Positions 20,504 to 30,688 of a DNA stretch of 64,000 bases are shown here, in pieces. This stretch comes from Pseudocercospora fijiensis CIRAD86 (taxonomy: Eukaryota > Ascomycota > Dothideomycetes > Mycosphaerellales > Mycosphaerellaceae). The stretch spans positions 6,108,681 to 6,172,680 of the forward strand of contig NW_006921532.1 in NCBI RefSeq assembly GCF_000340215.1, written 5' to 3'. The position numbers were made by a program, and so were the translations under genes. The stretch's first letter is position 1, and the number at the start of each line of letters is the position of its first letter. Under the pieces are notes generated by a model. The model ran no database searches. It had not been told where the DNA came from and was given only the letters and a program-made list of their open reading frames with translations.

Positions 20504-21625
20504 CTAGTGCAAGACCCGGATGACCTTCAGCAGATCGCCGGTCACACCCATAGCTGTGACATCGCCTCCTGCACCAGCCCCTTGAATGATCAATGGATTG
20601 CTTCCGTAGCGCTTAGTATAGAAGTTGATGATGTTGTCGCTGCCCTTCAGTGCGGCAATTGGATGTGATGCGTCGAACTTCTCCAAGCCAACCTTCACCT
20701 GCTTCGATGGCACATCGATGCTGCCAACGAAACGTACCACCTTACCCTCTTGCGTGGCTTCATTCTTGACCTTGTCCATTTGAGCGTCGAACTCAGGAAG
20801 TCGTTGTAGGAACTCGTCTCCAGACTTGCAAGACTCCAGCTCCTTTGGAATAAGCGACTGCACCGGAAAAGCAGTCGGTGACTCGACGTTCAAGCCGGCG
20901 ATTCTTGCCAGGATAGTGAGCTTTCGTGCCACATCCAAACCATTCAAGTCGTCTCGTGCATCTGGCTCAGTGTATCCCAGCTCTTTCGCGTTCTTGACTT
21001 CAGCGGCGAACGTGCCTCCTCCACCGCCAAGTGGCTGGAAGGAGTTGAAGAGGAAGGACATGGTACCAGAGAAGACACCCTCAATCTTCGTGACCTCGTC
21101 GCCTGTCTCCACGAGCTCCTTTAGCGTGGAGATGACTGGCAGACCAGCACCGACCGTCGACTCGTGGAAGACATAGCCATTGCTTGGCGACCCTGTACCG
21201 TTGGCTGCTGAGCTGAAAATGCTCTGCCAAAGATCAATCTTGTCCGAGAAAGCCTTCTTGTTTGGTGTAACAATGCTGATTCCTCGCTGAAGAACCAATG
21301 GATACTGCTGTGCAATGCCCTGGTCTGAAGTGTTGTCCACCAGCACAACCCTGCCTGGAGCTCTTGCCAGCTGGCCGATGGTCTCGTTGAATGGTGAAGG
21401 TGGCGCGCCTGACTTTTCGAGTTGTTCTACGACAGTGCTGATATTCAATGCTTCCCAGCTCGAGCTGAAAAGTTGCTTGTTGCTCCTTCGTGCGAGCACA
21501 AGACGGAGGTCGATTGGCGGGTTTTGCTTGGAGAGACGCTGGCGGAGGAACTCGAGCTGGGAGAGGAATGCCTTGCCAACGCCGCCGACACCGACGACGG
21601 CGATGTAGATCTGTTTGGCAGACAT
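20504..21625 (-). CDS. HOM6: Homoserine dehydrogenase
   Basis: Intronless, 373 aa, close to the fungal size (about 360). Catalyses NAD(P)H-dependent reduction of aspartate semialdehyde to homoserine, the branch-point step to threonine and methionine/isoleucine, in the cytosol. The Rossmann nucleotide site is VVGVGGVGKAFL at residues 10-21. The catalytic/substrate region includes IVTPNKKAFS, HESTVGAGLPVI, KIEGVFSGTMSFLFN, and the family signature GYTEPDARDDLNGLDVARKL (about 255-275). No C-terminal ACT domain, as in fungal enzymes. Start chosen at ATG 21625 because it directly precedes the nucleotide-binding strand; the frame is open 70 codons further upstream without homology. Divergent from the gene at 21834. 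Confidence 0.96.
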   Translation of the reverse strand: MSAKQIYIAVVGVGGVGKAFLSQLEFLRQRLSKQNPPIDLRLVLARRSNKQLFSSSWEALNISTVVEQLEKSGAPPSPFNETIGQLARAPGRVVLVDNTSDQGIAQQYPLVLQRGISIVTPNKKAFSDKIDLWQSIFSSAANGTGSPSNGYVFHESTVGAGLPVISTLKELVETGDEVTKIEGVFSGTMSFLFNSFQPLGGGGGTFAAEVKNAKELGYTEPDARDDLNGLDVARKLTILARIAGLNVESPTAFPVQSLIPKELESCKSGDEFLQRLPEFDAQMDKVKNEATQEGKVVRFVGSIDVPSKQVKVGLEKFDASHPIAALKGSDNIINFYTKRYGSNPLIIQGAGAGGDVTAMGVTGDLLKVIRVLH

Positions 21626-21833
21626 GGCGGTGGATAGACAGTGACAGTGGATGTTACAGTATTTCGACGGGCTTTTCGTGACTTTCACTTCCCACTTGCC
21701 CCGCCTCCACTTCGTCACATGCAGGGCATGCAGGGACCGTACAGTGGACTGTGACATCCCAAGCAGCGGCCAAACCTTGTAGAACAATTGATCCTCTTTC
21801 GTCACCTTCACGATATCATATCTCGCAGGAATC
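21626..21833. promoter_or_regulatory. Divergent promoter region of HOM6 and the CCDC174-like gene
   Basis: 208 bp separate two head-to-head start codons, so both promoters must overlap here. No TATA box or perfect Gcn4 site (TGACTCA) seen. Confidence 0.65.
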
Positions 21834-22931
21834 ATGTCCTCGAAAGACTCACACCTTTACAATCATGGCCGATCACGCAACCTGAACGGCGGCAAAGAGA
21901 TCTCATCATCGGCCACACTTTCCTTCACTTCACAATTAAGCTCCCTCATCAGCTCCGGGAGCAATGGCACTTCTGCGAAAACATCGTCCGGTCGCTCCCG
22001 ATCCAAGAAGGACGACATCTTCTCCACGCACAATCGAAACTCTGCCAAGCGTGCGAAACGCGACCTAGAGCCTGACAATGCAGGCACGTTCGAGCAGAAG
22101 CATACCACAAATGGCGAGGCACTGGACCGCGGAATTTGGGAGCGCAGTAAGCGGAAGATGGAGGAGAAGGCGCGATTGTACGCTGCAATGAAGCGAGGCG
22201 ACATTGAGGATGTCGATGAGAGATATGCGGTAGACTTCGACACAAAATGGGCCGAGGCAAGAGCAGAAGGCAAGGAAGATCTTTCGGACGAAGACAACGA
22301 AATTGAGGACGCCGGCGAGGAAGTGGAATATGTCGATGAGTTTGGCAGGACGCGTAAAGGCAGTAAGCTGGATGCAATGCGCGCGCGACAACAGTCAGAT
22401 CGAAAGACAGACAGCTACGGCGCGAAACCTGCTCCGCCTTCGAATGTGGTCTACGGAGACGCCATCCAGCACCAAGCTTTCGATCTAGATGAACCTCGCG
22501 CTGCACAAATGGAAGAGCTGGCAAGGAAACGAGATCAGAGCCTGACACCTCCGCCTGAAGAGCATTTTGACAGCAATAAGGAGATTCGGAACAAGGGCAC
22601 TGCTTTTTACCAGTTCTCCGGTGATGCTGAGCAGCGAAAGCAGCAGATGGACAATCTGGAGCAAGAACGTGCTCAGACCGAGAAGATACGGAAGGAGCGC
22701 GAGAGTAAGATTGCGGAGCGCAGAGTACAGATTGAGGCCCGGCGGCAGGAGATACAGAATCGCAACGCGAAGAGGAAAGCCGATGACTTCCTTGCTGACC
22801 TGGGAGTGGAGATGGGTGTCAAACACGAAGGGAGTAAGCAAAACGTCGAAGCGGAGGAGCCTGGCGATACCCAAGCTACAGACATGACGAATCGCATAGA
22901 GAGAGCGATTCGACAAGAAAAGGGCGATTGA
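21834..22931 (+). CDS. CCDC174-like coiled-coil nuclear protein
   Basis: Intronless, 365 aa, very charged. Order: Ser-rich N-terminus; basic stretch SKKDDIFSTHNRNSAKRAKR (possible nuclear signal); LDRGIWERSKRKMEEKARLYAAM; DFDTKWAEARAEG; acidic LSDEDNEIEDAGEEVEYVDEFGRTRKG; then NKGTAFYQFSGDAEQR followed by a long E/R/Q helix. The EFGRTR and GTAFYQFS elements and their order match the DUF4078/CCDC174 family, linked in animals to RNA processing through the exon-junction complex. In fungi the role is not settled. Shares a 208-bp divergent promoter with HOM6. Confidence 0.78.
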   Translation: MSSKDSHLYNHGRSRNLNGGKEISSSATLSFTSQLSSLISSGSNGTSAKTSSGRSRSKKDDIFSTHNRNSAKRAKRDLEPDNAGTFEQKHTTNGEALDRGIWERSKRKMEEKARLYAAMKRGDIEDVDERYAVDFDTKWAEARAEGKEDLSDEDNEIEDAGEEVEYVDEFGRTRKGSKLDAMRARQQSDRKTDSYGAKPAPPSNVVYGDAIQHQAFDLDEPRAAQMEELARKRDQSLTPPPEEHFDSNKEIRNKGTAFYQFSGDAEQRKQQMDNLEQERAQTEKIRKERESKIAERRVQIEARRQEIQNRNAKRKADDFLADLGVEMGVKHEGSKQNVEAEEPGDTQATDMTNRIERAIRQEKGD

Positions 22932-23456
22932 GGATAAGCGATCTGCTGCTTTCAAATGCTATATTGAATCGGTCGTGGAGCAGGCGAGTTCGCGAACTGG
23001 CTCATACTTTTCAAAGCACTTGCCATGTGCGTACTGGTTCGTAACCTGCCAGCTTGATGTTTCCAGTGCGGTTCGAAGTGCGACTAAAGCACTGATGTTC
23101 CGAGCAACACTCGGTAACAGTACGCGCAGTACAAGTGTCGTCATCAACTAGCGCTCAACACGACATGCTCTGTTTTCTCTTTTTGAGAATCGTCAAATGG
23201 GACATATGTTCTTCTCGCTAGACCCTCGTCACTGTCTGAGATACCTAGGGCAAGTTGAGAATTGGCGTTGATGCGACTAAGCTATGCTGTATGCTACCTA
23301 ACCAGGCCCTTTTTCTCTGATGCAATCAAATGTGAGACAACTCTTATTCAACTATCAACAAGACTTAACGGCATCCATGTGTCACAATGGGCGAAACGTA
23401 AACCAGGGAATTGAGATCCACAAAGCCGGACAAAGTGTCTTCACTTACCTTCATGG
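22932..23456. other. Convergent intergenic space
   Basis: 3' regions of two convergent genes; no feature recognised. Confidence 0.6.
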
Positions 23457-25082
23457 CTACTCCTCCATGGGATCTGGATCGACCTCCTTCGGTGCATGCA
23501 GGTTCATCATACTATCACACCGTGGCAGACCAGAGAAAGCGGCAGCACCAGCTGGAGGCTCTGCAGACGAGAGTCCATCAAACGAGTTGACCATCTGGAA
23601 ATAGTCCTTCTTGGCTTGCTGATTCGCGAGATTAATGGTGCCGCTGATCATGAGCAATACTGCTCTAGTGAACCACTTCAGAAGGAAGTATCGATAGTTC
23701 AGAGGAGCGATGTTGAAGATGCGGTCGCTTTGGTCCTCCCGTGGGACACCATGATACTCCTTCAAAGCGCCAATTGCGATGCGTGTGAGCAGTGCAATGG
23801 TCGGCGCTGTTTGGACTGTGACGACGAACCAGTCGGCGCGGAAGTACTTGTTCAGTGCGAGCAGGATGATGTCAGTCTCCTTGGTCACTGCGCCATGAAC
23901 GGGGTTTTGCGCCTGATGCATTACGGAGGCTGGAAGCACCAGCGAGTGTAATGCTGTGTTCAAAGCCTGCTTAAAATGGATGTTGTAGATGCGAAACTGG
24001 CTGAACTGATGCGGCAGCATCTGGGTTTCCAGAGTGGCGTACCCATTGGCATCCTCCTCCCATTTGACGCGCTCCAGGCGGTCGTCAAAGTATGAGAGGC
24101 GGATGTCATCGTTGCTAGTCATGACGCGTGCATCGCAGCGCTCGCAGATGAATCGTTTGCAATCATCCTCTGTCATTTGCTCGAGGTTTCGCGCTTCGAA
24201 TTCATGTCCACACGCAAGAACCTTGACAGTCTGATATGAAATATCATCCAACTCGAGAGGTGGATCGATGCGCTCAATTCGCCTATTCAGAACTTCGAGG
24301 TAAGGCTCAGCAGGATGAGTGTTCCAGCGACTCTCAAGATGTTGAATATCTCTCGCTTCAGCTTCAAAGTCTTGCGTAAGCATCGCCTTTGATACGACCA
24401 AAAAGGTAAGATCAGTAGCTCGAAAGATCAGAGAGCGAAGATCTGCCGCCCAGGGCTTTTTCTCCTTCAGCTCAACGTACTGCAGAAGTTCTAAAAAGAG
24501 CTTTTCCTCGTACTTGAAGTCTTCGCGCTGAATAGCCGACTTACCTTGCCCAGACGTGAAGACGGTGGTCAAGCGAAAGCGATAGACGGGACGACTGTAG
24601 TCGTTCTTCTCGAAGTATCTGATGATCTGCATCTCGGTGGTCCCAGCACATTGTTGCAAGGCTTGTACAGCCTCGAATATGCTGAGGGACTGCTGAGCAG
24701 CTGGAGCGAAATCCACGCTCTCAGCTGGTTTCGCTGGTATTCGGGACGTCAGAACGAGTGCTTCTCGCTCAAGCATGAAGGTCTTGATTTTTGGCTTGAG
24801 TCGGTGTTGAAGGTGTAGCGGGTGCCTGGGACCGAATGGAATGCCTGGCGGAAGCAGCTCGTATGCTGGAAACTTGTAGCTGATTTCGTGATGACGGCTC
24901 TTGATGCCGACATCGCGTTTTCCGAAGATGTTCTGAACGGAAGTATCGTGTGACGCGCTACAAATTTTCAGCGCGTTGACGAGTTCTTCCTCTGGGATCC
25001 TGGCTTGGGCATTGTTGATGTCCAACGAGCCGAGTGCCAAGGCTAGCTCGGCGGTCTCCAAGTTTCCTGCGTACAGCGACAT
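23457..25082 (-). CDS. Unknown protein with a RING-like Cys/His patch
   Basis: Intronless 541-aa ORF with convincing, evenly distributed composition; not recognised as a named family. About residues 290-325 read LACGHEFEARNLEQMTEDDCKRFICERCDARV: a C-x-H ... C ... C-x2-C arrangement like half of a RING or a single zinc site, too short for a full RING. Flanking regions are mixed alpha/beta with no signal peptide. The C-terminal third has hydrophobic stretches (YFLLKWFTRAVLLMISGTI) that could be buried helices. Possibly a fungal-specific protein that uses one zinc ion; ubiquitin-ligase function would be speculation. Confidence 0.75.
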   Translation of the reverse strand: MSLYAGNLETAELALALGSLDINNAQARIPEEELVNALKICSASHDTSVQNIFGKRDVGIKSRHHEISYKFPAYELLPPGIPFGPRHPLHLQHRLKPKIKTFMLEREALVLTSRIPAKPAESVDFAPAAQQSLSIFEAVQALQQCAGTTEMQIIRYFEKNDYSRPVYRFRLTTVFTSGQGKSAIQREDFKYEEKLFLELLQYVELKEKKPWAADLRSLIFRATDLTFLVVSKAMLTQDFEAEARDIQHLESRWNTHPAEPYLEVLNRRIERIDPPLELDDISYQTVKVLACGHEFEARNLEQMTEDDCKRFICERCDARVMTSNDDIRLSYFDDRLERVKWEEDANGYATLETQMLPHQFSQFRIYNIHFKQALNTALHSLVLPASVMHQAQNPVHGAVTKETDIILLALNKYFRADWFVVTVQTAPTIALLTRIAIGALKEYHGVPREDQSDRIFNIAPLNYRYFLLKWFTRAVLLMISGTINLANQQAKKDYFQMVNSFDGLSSAEPPAGAAAFSGLPRCDSMMNLHAPKEVDPDPMEE

Positions 25083-26107
25083 GGTTGCTGTTCAGTATGT
25101 TGGGGTTATCGGCCTTGTATTCGGGGATGTCCTAGTGCTGGTGGACACAAAGTAAGTTGCGCAGCGCTTTGACACTGTTATGTTAGGTAGTGTTCGTTGT
25201 TGAGCTTCTGTGTGGAGGATCGGGATGAAGATTCGATCGAGTCTGAGGAGATCACGAAGTGGAATATCTGCAGATCTTCACTAAATCCTCGTTCACTTTC
25301 ACGAATCCTTTGTCTTCGAACAATCCTTTTGTTCTACAGGCATGGAAGAGCTGAACAATCTTATTGTGCCTCTCCATACAGGTTGATTGTTGCCAGAAAT
25401 CGAGAAAATTCATGCTTCGTAGCACAATGCTTGGTCCTACGATTCGAGCGCTTCACTTGTCTCAGTAGTGCATTATTGTTGCATAATCGTTCTTGTTGCG
25501 GCCTGCAGCGTAGAATAGCTGTCTTTGTCAACAAACGATAGCACTTGACTGCAAAGAGTAGCACACTGTATGAGTCGTCAATCTGTGCAGTGATCATTGT
25601 GTAGATCAGATTCAGCTGAGTTCGGTGTGCTTGTAGGCCATGATCTCAGCATTCCGTGTTCCAGTCTTGGCATAACAGGCGACAGCAATTGTGAATAATA
25701 TGTTATACGTCGTGACCGTAATGTATATACCGTATAGTTTTTTCAATGTTTTCCAGAAGTGCGGTGGCAATGTGAGAGTTATCCACATCGAGGCTCGAAG
25801 GATTCCGTGCCTGGAGGCTCAAGGCAGCAGCCGGAAGCACGGACCATGCCATCGACTACTTCTGTACCACAGCGCGCTCTGGTTCCAATAGGGCATTTTC
25901 TGAGCTCTTCTTCAACGTTAGAATGGTTGCCCGAATTCGAAGTCGAGCCTTGCCATCAAGCACAACGCAGGGTGTGACGAGGCGGAATGCTCGCAAAAAG
26001 GTGGGGTGCTCCCTCAAGATGATCGAGGTCATTATGCTGACGTCGAAAGACAGACCAAGAGACCATCTTGGGCATCCTCTGTACAACAAGTAACCCAGAG
26101 CGTGCGC
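25083..26107. other. Divergent intergenic region
   Basis: Between divergent genes at 25082 and 26108. Short ORFs only. An upstream exon for the F-box-like gene is possible from ATG near 25922 but lacks a clear acceptor. Confidence 0.5.
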
Positions 26108-26947
26108 ATGGGCCGTAATATGCACCTCAACAATGCTCGTCAAGCCGTCCTGCAGACCGCGGAACTACTAGAAGAAATATTTTCATACCTTCCGGTGATC
26201 GACCTATGGCGACTTCAACGCGTCTCTAAGCAGTTTCTGGAGTTGACCGTGACATCTCCAAGAATAAATTCAGCCATGCTTCTGACTCCAGACCCAGAAT
26301 TGCCACGATCCTGCTGGAAAGCTCGCCTGAGCAGTAAGACCAGCACGTATGAGACAGTTGTTTCAAACCATGCGGAGCAGTCCACGTGGGTATCCGGATG
26401 GCCAGAGAAGAGGCGAACGCCTGCTCAGCTGGCACCAATCCTGAAATTGCGCGAAGACCAGATGATGCGACCAGATGACGTAGCCTATCGTACAAATTCC
26501 GCCTGGCGTTTGCAGTACTGGGCGGATGAACAAGTGAGATTCAAAGTGAGGCCAGATCTGGCTGCGATTGCTCCCTGGGAGGATTGTTTCGTGACGAATC
26601 CGGCATGTTTTAGCATTGCTGCCAGTATCCGGTTGACTGTGCGACATCACGGGAAGGAGTACGCTCAGTTTCGAGTTACTGCCAACGTCAAGAATGACGA
26701 TGGTATCAAAGTTGGCGAGATTCTCAGATCGCCAATGGATTTGGCCGCCGGTATGGAGTGGTGGGATGATGGGCGGTACTTTAGGAAACCGGAAGTGGTT
26801 CCATCTCAGATAATCGCCAAGGTCGAGAAGAAGTTTCGCTGCAAGGCGGAACTGGATATTGAGCGAAGTTGGTTCATCCTGAATGGAATGGTTGTGCCTT
26901 GCGAGGGGGAGTGGCAGACTGTGCCCAGGAATGTGGAGTCTCGATAA
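26108..26947 (+). CDS. F-box-like domain protein
   Basis: ATG 26108 gives 279 aa without introns. Residues about 8-50 are an F-box-like segment: ARQAVLQTAELLEEIFSYL, then PVIDLWRLQRVSKQFLELT, then RINSAMLL. The N-terminal motif and spacing match the short F-box-like proteins abundant in Mycosphaerellales, better than the example at 8329. The remaining 220 residues hold a beta-rich region (ECFV..FSIAASIRLTV, YAQFRVTANVKN) of unknown function. Presumed adaptor for SCF ubiquitin ligases; no target known. The frame is open upstream to 26006, but no ATG lies there. Confidence 0.75.
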   Translation: MGRNMHLNNARQAVLQTAELLEEIFSYLPVIDLWRLQRVSKQFLELTVTSPRINSAMLLTPDPELPRSCWKARLSSKTSTYETVVSNHAEQSTWVSGWPEKRRTPAQLAPILKLREDQMMRPDDVAYRTNSAWRLQYWADEQVRFKVRPDLAAIAPWEDCFVTNPACFSIAASIRLTVRHHGKEYAQFRVTANVKNDDGIKVGEILRSPMDLAAGMEWWDDGRYFRKPEVVPSQIIAKVEKKFRCKAELDIERSWFILNGMVVPCEGEWQTVPRNVESR

Positions 26948-27070
26948 GACCAGGCCGGGTCTGTGTCTTCAAGATTGTTGTGTGCGAGAGCGTGAGGTAA
27001 ACAAAGGCCGAATCTTGTATCCGATGAGCACCGTTTGCACCTCTATCACGCAATACGTATGCTTTCCGGG

Positions 27071-27496
27071 TCATTCATCTCCGTCGGCATCGGCAATTAT
27101 GTCAACCATACCATCTACGCCTTTCGAGTATGCTTCACTGGTCAACAGACGGTGATTTTGGAGCGATTTCAAAGCCTTCTCAATCCAGATCTGGCAATTG
27201 AACTCAGGATTCGAGTTCTCCATGGGGACGGCGCGAAGAATCCCGTCAAGCCGCGAATTTGTCGTGAGCATGCTCAGCATACCGACGTTGACGACGCCGG
27301 CGATACCATGATCGAGAGCAGGATCATGGGAGTCTTGTAGCTCGTAGACGTACTCGCCAGGCGGCCCGATGGCATGGATGGTAATCGGAGTGAGAGTGTC
27401 TGGAAAGCGGAAGCATAATGCTGTGTGCCTATACTGTGGAAAGTCGACCGGATCTCCTTTCCATACCACGATACTCAAGTGAGGCTTGCCGGCCAT
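27071..27496 (-). CDS. Small conserved-looking fungal protein, unknown function
   Basis: From ATG 27496 the ORF gives 141 aa: MAGKPHLSIVVWKG, then TALCFRFPDTLTPITIHAIGPPGEY, then a helix-rich part with NCQIWIEKALKSL near residue 110. The layout (N-terminal beta strands, a later N-C-Q-x-W motif followed by a helix) resembles a class of short fungal hypothetical proteins. I cannot name the family or a catalytic activity. The frame is open further upstream to 27667 through the CCAAG repeat, so that extension is discounted. Convergent with the F-box-like gene, 123 bp between the stops. Confidence 0.6.
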   Translation of the reverse strand: MAGKPHLSIVVWKGDPVDFPQYRHTALCFRFPDTLTPITIHAIGPPGEYVYELQDSHDPALDHGIAGVVNVGMLSMLTTNSRLDGILRAVPMENSNPEFNCQIWIEKALKSLQNHRLLTSEAYSKGVDGMVDIIADADGDE

Positions 27497-27648
27497 CGAT
27501 GTTGGGCTGTCTGTGCATTGTAACAGGTCAAAGTTGGTGATGAGCCAAAGAGACAGATTATTCATCGGGAAGGAGACGGGACGAACCGAGTCACGGGGAT
27601 AAGGTTCTCGGGGATGAAACCGCTTCCCCAGTGTCTCCACATTTTGAG

Positions 27649-27674
27649 CCAAGCCAAGCCAAGCCAAGCCAAGC
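27649..27674. repeat. Pentanucleotide (CCAAG) microsatellite
   Basis: About five tandem CCAAG units between two divergent transcription units. Confidence 0.9.
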
Positions 27675-28567
27675 TCTCAGCCCTTCTTCCAACCTCGCAT
27701 CCAAACTTCTTGTTGTTCATCCTCCAGTCCCTGCCTGCGCTGCGCCGATGCGTCGGGCTGTCCACATATTTCAGCATTGGCATGGGACCAACCTGCCTCT
27801 CAGCTGTCTCGTTTGCCAATCTTCTCTTCCGCGTCACCCTCGGGATCCCTTGTCCAAGATCAAGCCTACGGGGCACCGCATCAGGAACAGGGCACGTCTA
27901 TGTGTCACGCGGGAGGCTCTTACATGAGTTCTTCGACCAAAACCAGCCACGTCTCTGCCGACAATCAACACGTTCTGCACTATGATGGAGATGGTCTCGA
28001 AATACGATAAAGTACGCCGCAGGAGCCGCAGTTGTGAGCGGCATTATTCTGCCCTGCCATCATTCTTTGCGTCCGGTTTAGGTTGCTACATCGCCTCTTG
28101 GCCTATATATCCCGGGATGATCCCTCCTACCCTCCACCAACCCATCCTGGATGATGATCCTCCACTTTCGCACTTCGTCAGACGAGCAGCATGGCACTGG
28201 CAGCCTATTCACGTCAGGGTGCCATCCGGTAGGCACTGCGCTGTGCTGTTCAACCAGCCATTCCATCTATACAATATCTTGGCCCGCTTCGGCTTCGGCT
28301 GCGGTGAGCCCGTGACTGAGAAAGCTGTATAAAGCCTGACAACCCAGATTGCAATCTTGTCAGCGATCCTTCATGCCCCCCTGTCATCAATCTTAATTCG
28401 TTACTGCTACAACAAGTTGTTTTCACCATTACCTGCAGCTATCCTTCACGAAGCAGTTCGGGCAAACTTGATTGTGACTTGATTGGCATTGCATCGGCCG
28501 CGCTTTGCACACCATCACAACAATACACCCTCTACAACTCGAGTCTACAACTAGATCTCCCGGGATT
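27675..28567. other. Upstream region of the GH43 gene
   Basis: No supported gene; overlapping short + strand ORFs look random. The GH43 promoter is expected near the right end. Confidence 0.5.
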
Positions 28568-29767
28568 ATGCTTTTCAAGCTCCTCAAATCTAGCGCGCTG
28601 CTCGTCCTCCTCCTATACCAAAATCTCTGCCATGCAGCAACATACTCGAATCCTTTGCGACCTTCGGGGCCGGATCCTGACATTGTTTACCATGATGGTT
28701 ACTACTACCTGATCGCTACAAATCAGGTTGACCTTACAATCACACGAGCGAGGACCCTCGAAGGTCTCAGAAATGGTGAGACCAAGCAAGTGTACAAAGA
28801 TACCGATCCTAGCAGATGCTGCACCGTCTGGGCGCCAGAGCTGCACTTTCTAAACAATGCGTGAGTACGCTGTCTAGAAATGAGCAACTTATGCTAACTT
28901 TGTAGGTGGCACATATATTATGCATCAAGCCCGTCCGGCTGTGGTGGCGAGTACTGCCCCAAGCAGCGAATGCATGTGGTCAAAGGCAAGCCAAATTGAA
29001 GCAACGCATTGCACCAGATCTGACCGTGTCGTAGGTGGCGGGTCTCCCTGGGATATGCCATACACTTACGTCGGCCAAGTTCGACCGGACTTCTCAATTG
29101 ACGGCACAATTCTGATAGCAAATGGACAATGTACTTGCCCGTTGCCAGTACAGTGCAGATATCGTACTGACTAGTGGCAGACTACTTCGTGTACGCCTGT
29201 CGACCTGAAAACGAGGACGTGCCAGATCAAAGCATTTGCATCGCACCCATGACTGGAGTCGCCACCACGGGAGCTCGCGCTGTGATATCTCGACCTGATC
29301 AGAGCTGGGAAAAAGACAATTTCCCTAACAACGAAGGACCTTATGCCCTGTACAACGGCAGCCAAATCTGGCTCGCATACTCCGTCTCATCATGCTTCAG
29401 AACCGGATACGCCATTGGTCTGCTGACTTGGACTGGTGGTGATCCTATGCAAATGTCAAGCTGGAAGAAGAGTGCTGGACCTGTCTTTGGGAGTGCGAAT
29501 GGAAATTATGGGCCTGGGCACAATAGGTACGAAGTTGGAAAGGTTTGGACTGACGCGCTGCTGACGTATAATCACAGCTTCTTCAGGTCACCCGACGGCA
29601 AAGAACAGTGGATGGCATATCATTCAAAAAACGAAACGACCAAGGACGACTGCGGACAGACGAGAAGCGTCAATGCAATCAAACTGAATTGGTATTCAGA
29701 CGGAAGTCCCGACTTTGGCCGTCCACCTCCATTTGGGACGTTATTGGCAGGGCCGAGTGGGGAGTAA
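28568..29767 (+). CDS. Secreted glycoside hydrolase family 43 enzyme (arabinanase/arabinofuranosidase type)
   Basis: Four exons: 28568-28860, 28906-28985, 29035-29130, 29181-29767 (351 aa, phases consistent). Introns are 45, 49 and 50 nt; intron 2 has a GC donor (GCAAGC). A signal peptide spans residues 1-23 (LLKSSALLVLLLYQNLCHA). The five-blade beta-propeller GH43 signatures are present: GPDPDIVYHDGYYYL with catalytic base Asp38, WAPELHFL..WHIYYAS, PWDMPYTYVGQVRPDFSIDG with the pKa-modulating Asp, and NNEGPYAL with the general acid Glu208. Length is that of a single-domain enzyme without a carbohydrate-binding module. It should act outside the cell on arabinose- or xylose-containing plant polysaccharides; exact specificity cannot be told. 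Confidence 0.92.
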
Positions 29768-29912
29768 GCACGTCCATGAGCTGTAGGGAACAAGTATCCA
29801 TACGTATAGATTCATTCAGGATCAAGTAGACGACACTTAATTAATACAGATTATCAAGCAGAAGCCGTGAGCTCACATAAGAACGGATCGAGTTGTCCAA
29901 ACACTTCTTCTG
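29768..29912. other. 3' region of the GH43 gene
   Basis: Nothing recognised. Confidence 0.4.
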
Positions 29913-30290
29913 TTGGACGAAAAAAGCCGTGCGCCAGCTAACAAGGCCAGGCATGTTCGGACCGAGACGGAGTTGCAGAGGCCCAGAGGGACATCTGCTG
30001 CTAATGATAAAGTAAGTAAGAGCCACCTTAGGCGGTTTAACGTTTTTGCATACGACACTCGATACAACTTACAAGAGCTCCTTCGCGACCAGTTTGGGAA
30101 GGTCTTTAACACCATTCCAGATTACGAGGAGACTTGGGGTAAGTGTTCAAGCAGCGTGAGAAACTACGCACTAGTAATCCTGCTGATATCAATCGATGCA
30201 GGTCTGTTGAATCACCGTTGGTCTGGCTTCAGGAATCAGACAGTGGTGAACAACTACGTGAAGCCGTTTGTCCGAGCGACGCACTCATGA
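29913..30290 (+). CDS. Possible small gene, unknown product
   Basis: The 125-codon ORF contains a plausible coding part (FNVFAYDTRYNLQELLRDQF) ending at a good donor (GTAAGT, 30139). With the acceptor at 30201 (GATGCAG, 63-nt intron) the same frame resumes as LLNHRWSGFRN. In the adjacent frame a longer stretch (VESPLVWLQESDSGEQLREA, to 30376) looks equally protein-like, so either one more splice or a frameshift may exist. No family recognised; may be a remnant. Confidence 0.3.
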   Translation: MDEKSRAPANKARHVRTETELQRPRGTSAANDKVSKSHLRRFNVFAYDTRYNLQELLRDQFGKVFNTIPDYEETWGKCSSSVRNYALVILLISIDAGLLNHRWSGFRNQTVVNNYVKPFVRATHS

Positions 30291-30688
30291 TGGTGCCGTT
30301 GATGCGAGAATGCCTAACGCAGGGTGGATTGAGGCGTGGGAAGACGACCGCTCCGAGCCTTGGGTCGTATTTTTGAGGATTACGCCCATGATAGCGATGG
30401 ATCTGTGCACCAGCTTCTCATCACGCGAATGGTAGTTATGATTGAGCCGCCGATGATGATAGAAGGTGGAGGACACAATGCATTTTCCGTCGATTCCAAA
30501 TGAAAATGTCAAGTGAGAAGAAGTTGTGCTACTGCATGTTCCCTGGCCGTGCATCCCTGCGGGCGATCAAGCTCCGTGCCGTGCACCTCACCATCCCAGA
30601 AAGCGCCATGTTCACAGCTCGCTATGCAACACAACAAAGTGCAAAAATGTCATAGAGACCTCGTCAACGTCAACATCGGCCAACCACG

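Noticed and set aside
21626..21835. 70-residue N-terminal extension of homoserine dehydrogenase
   Set aside because: It overlaps the start of the divergent gene, lacks homology, and the enzyme fold begins at Met 21625.
29174..29767. Independent 197-aa protein starting in the GH43 region
   Set aside because: It is exon 4 of the GH43 gene; the start codon lies in the preceding intron.
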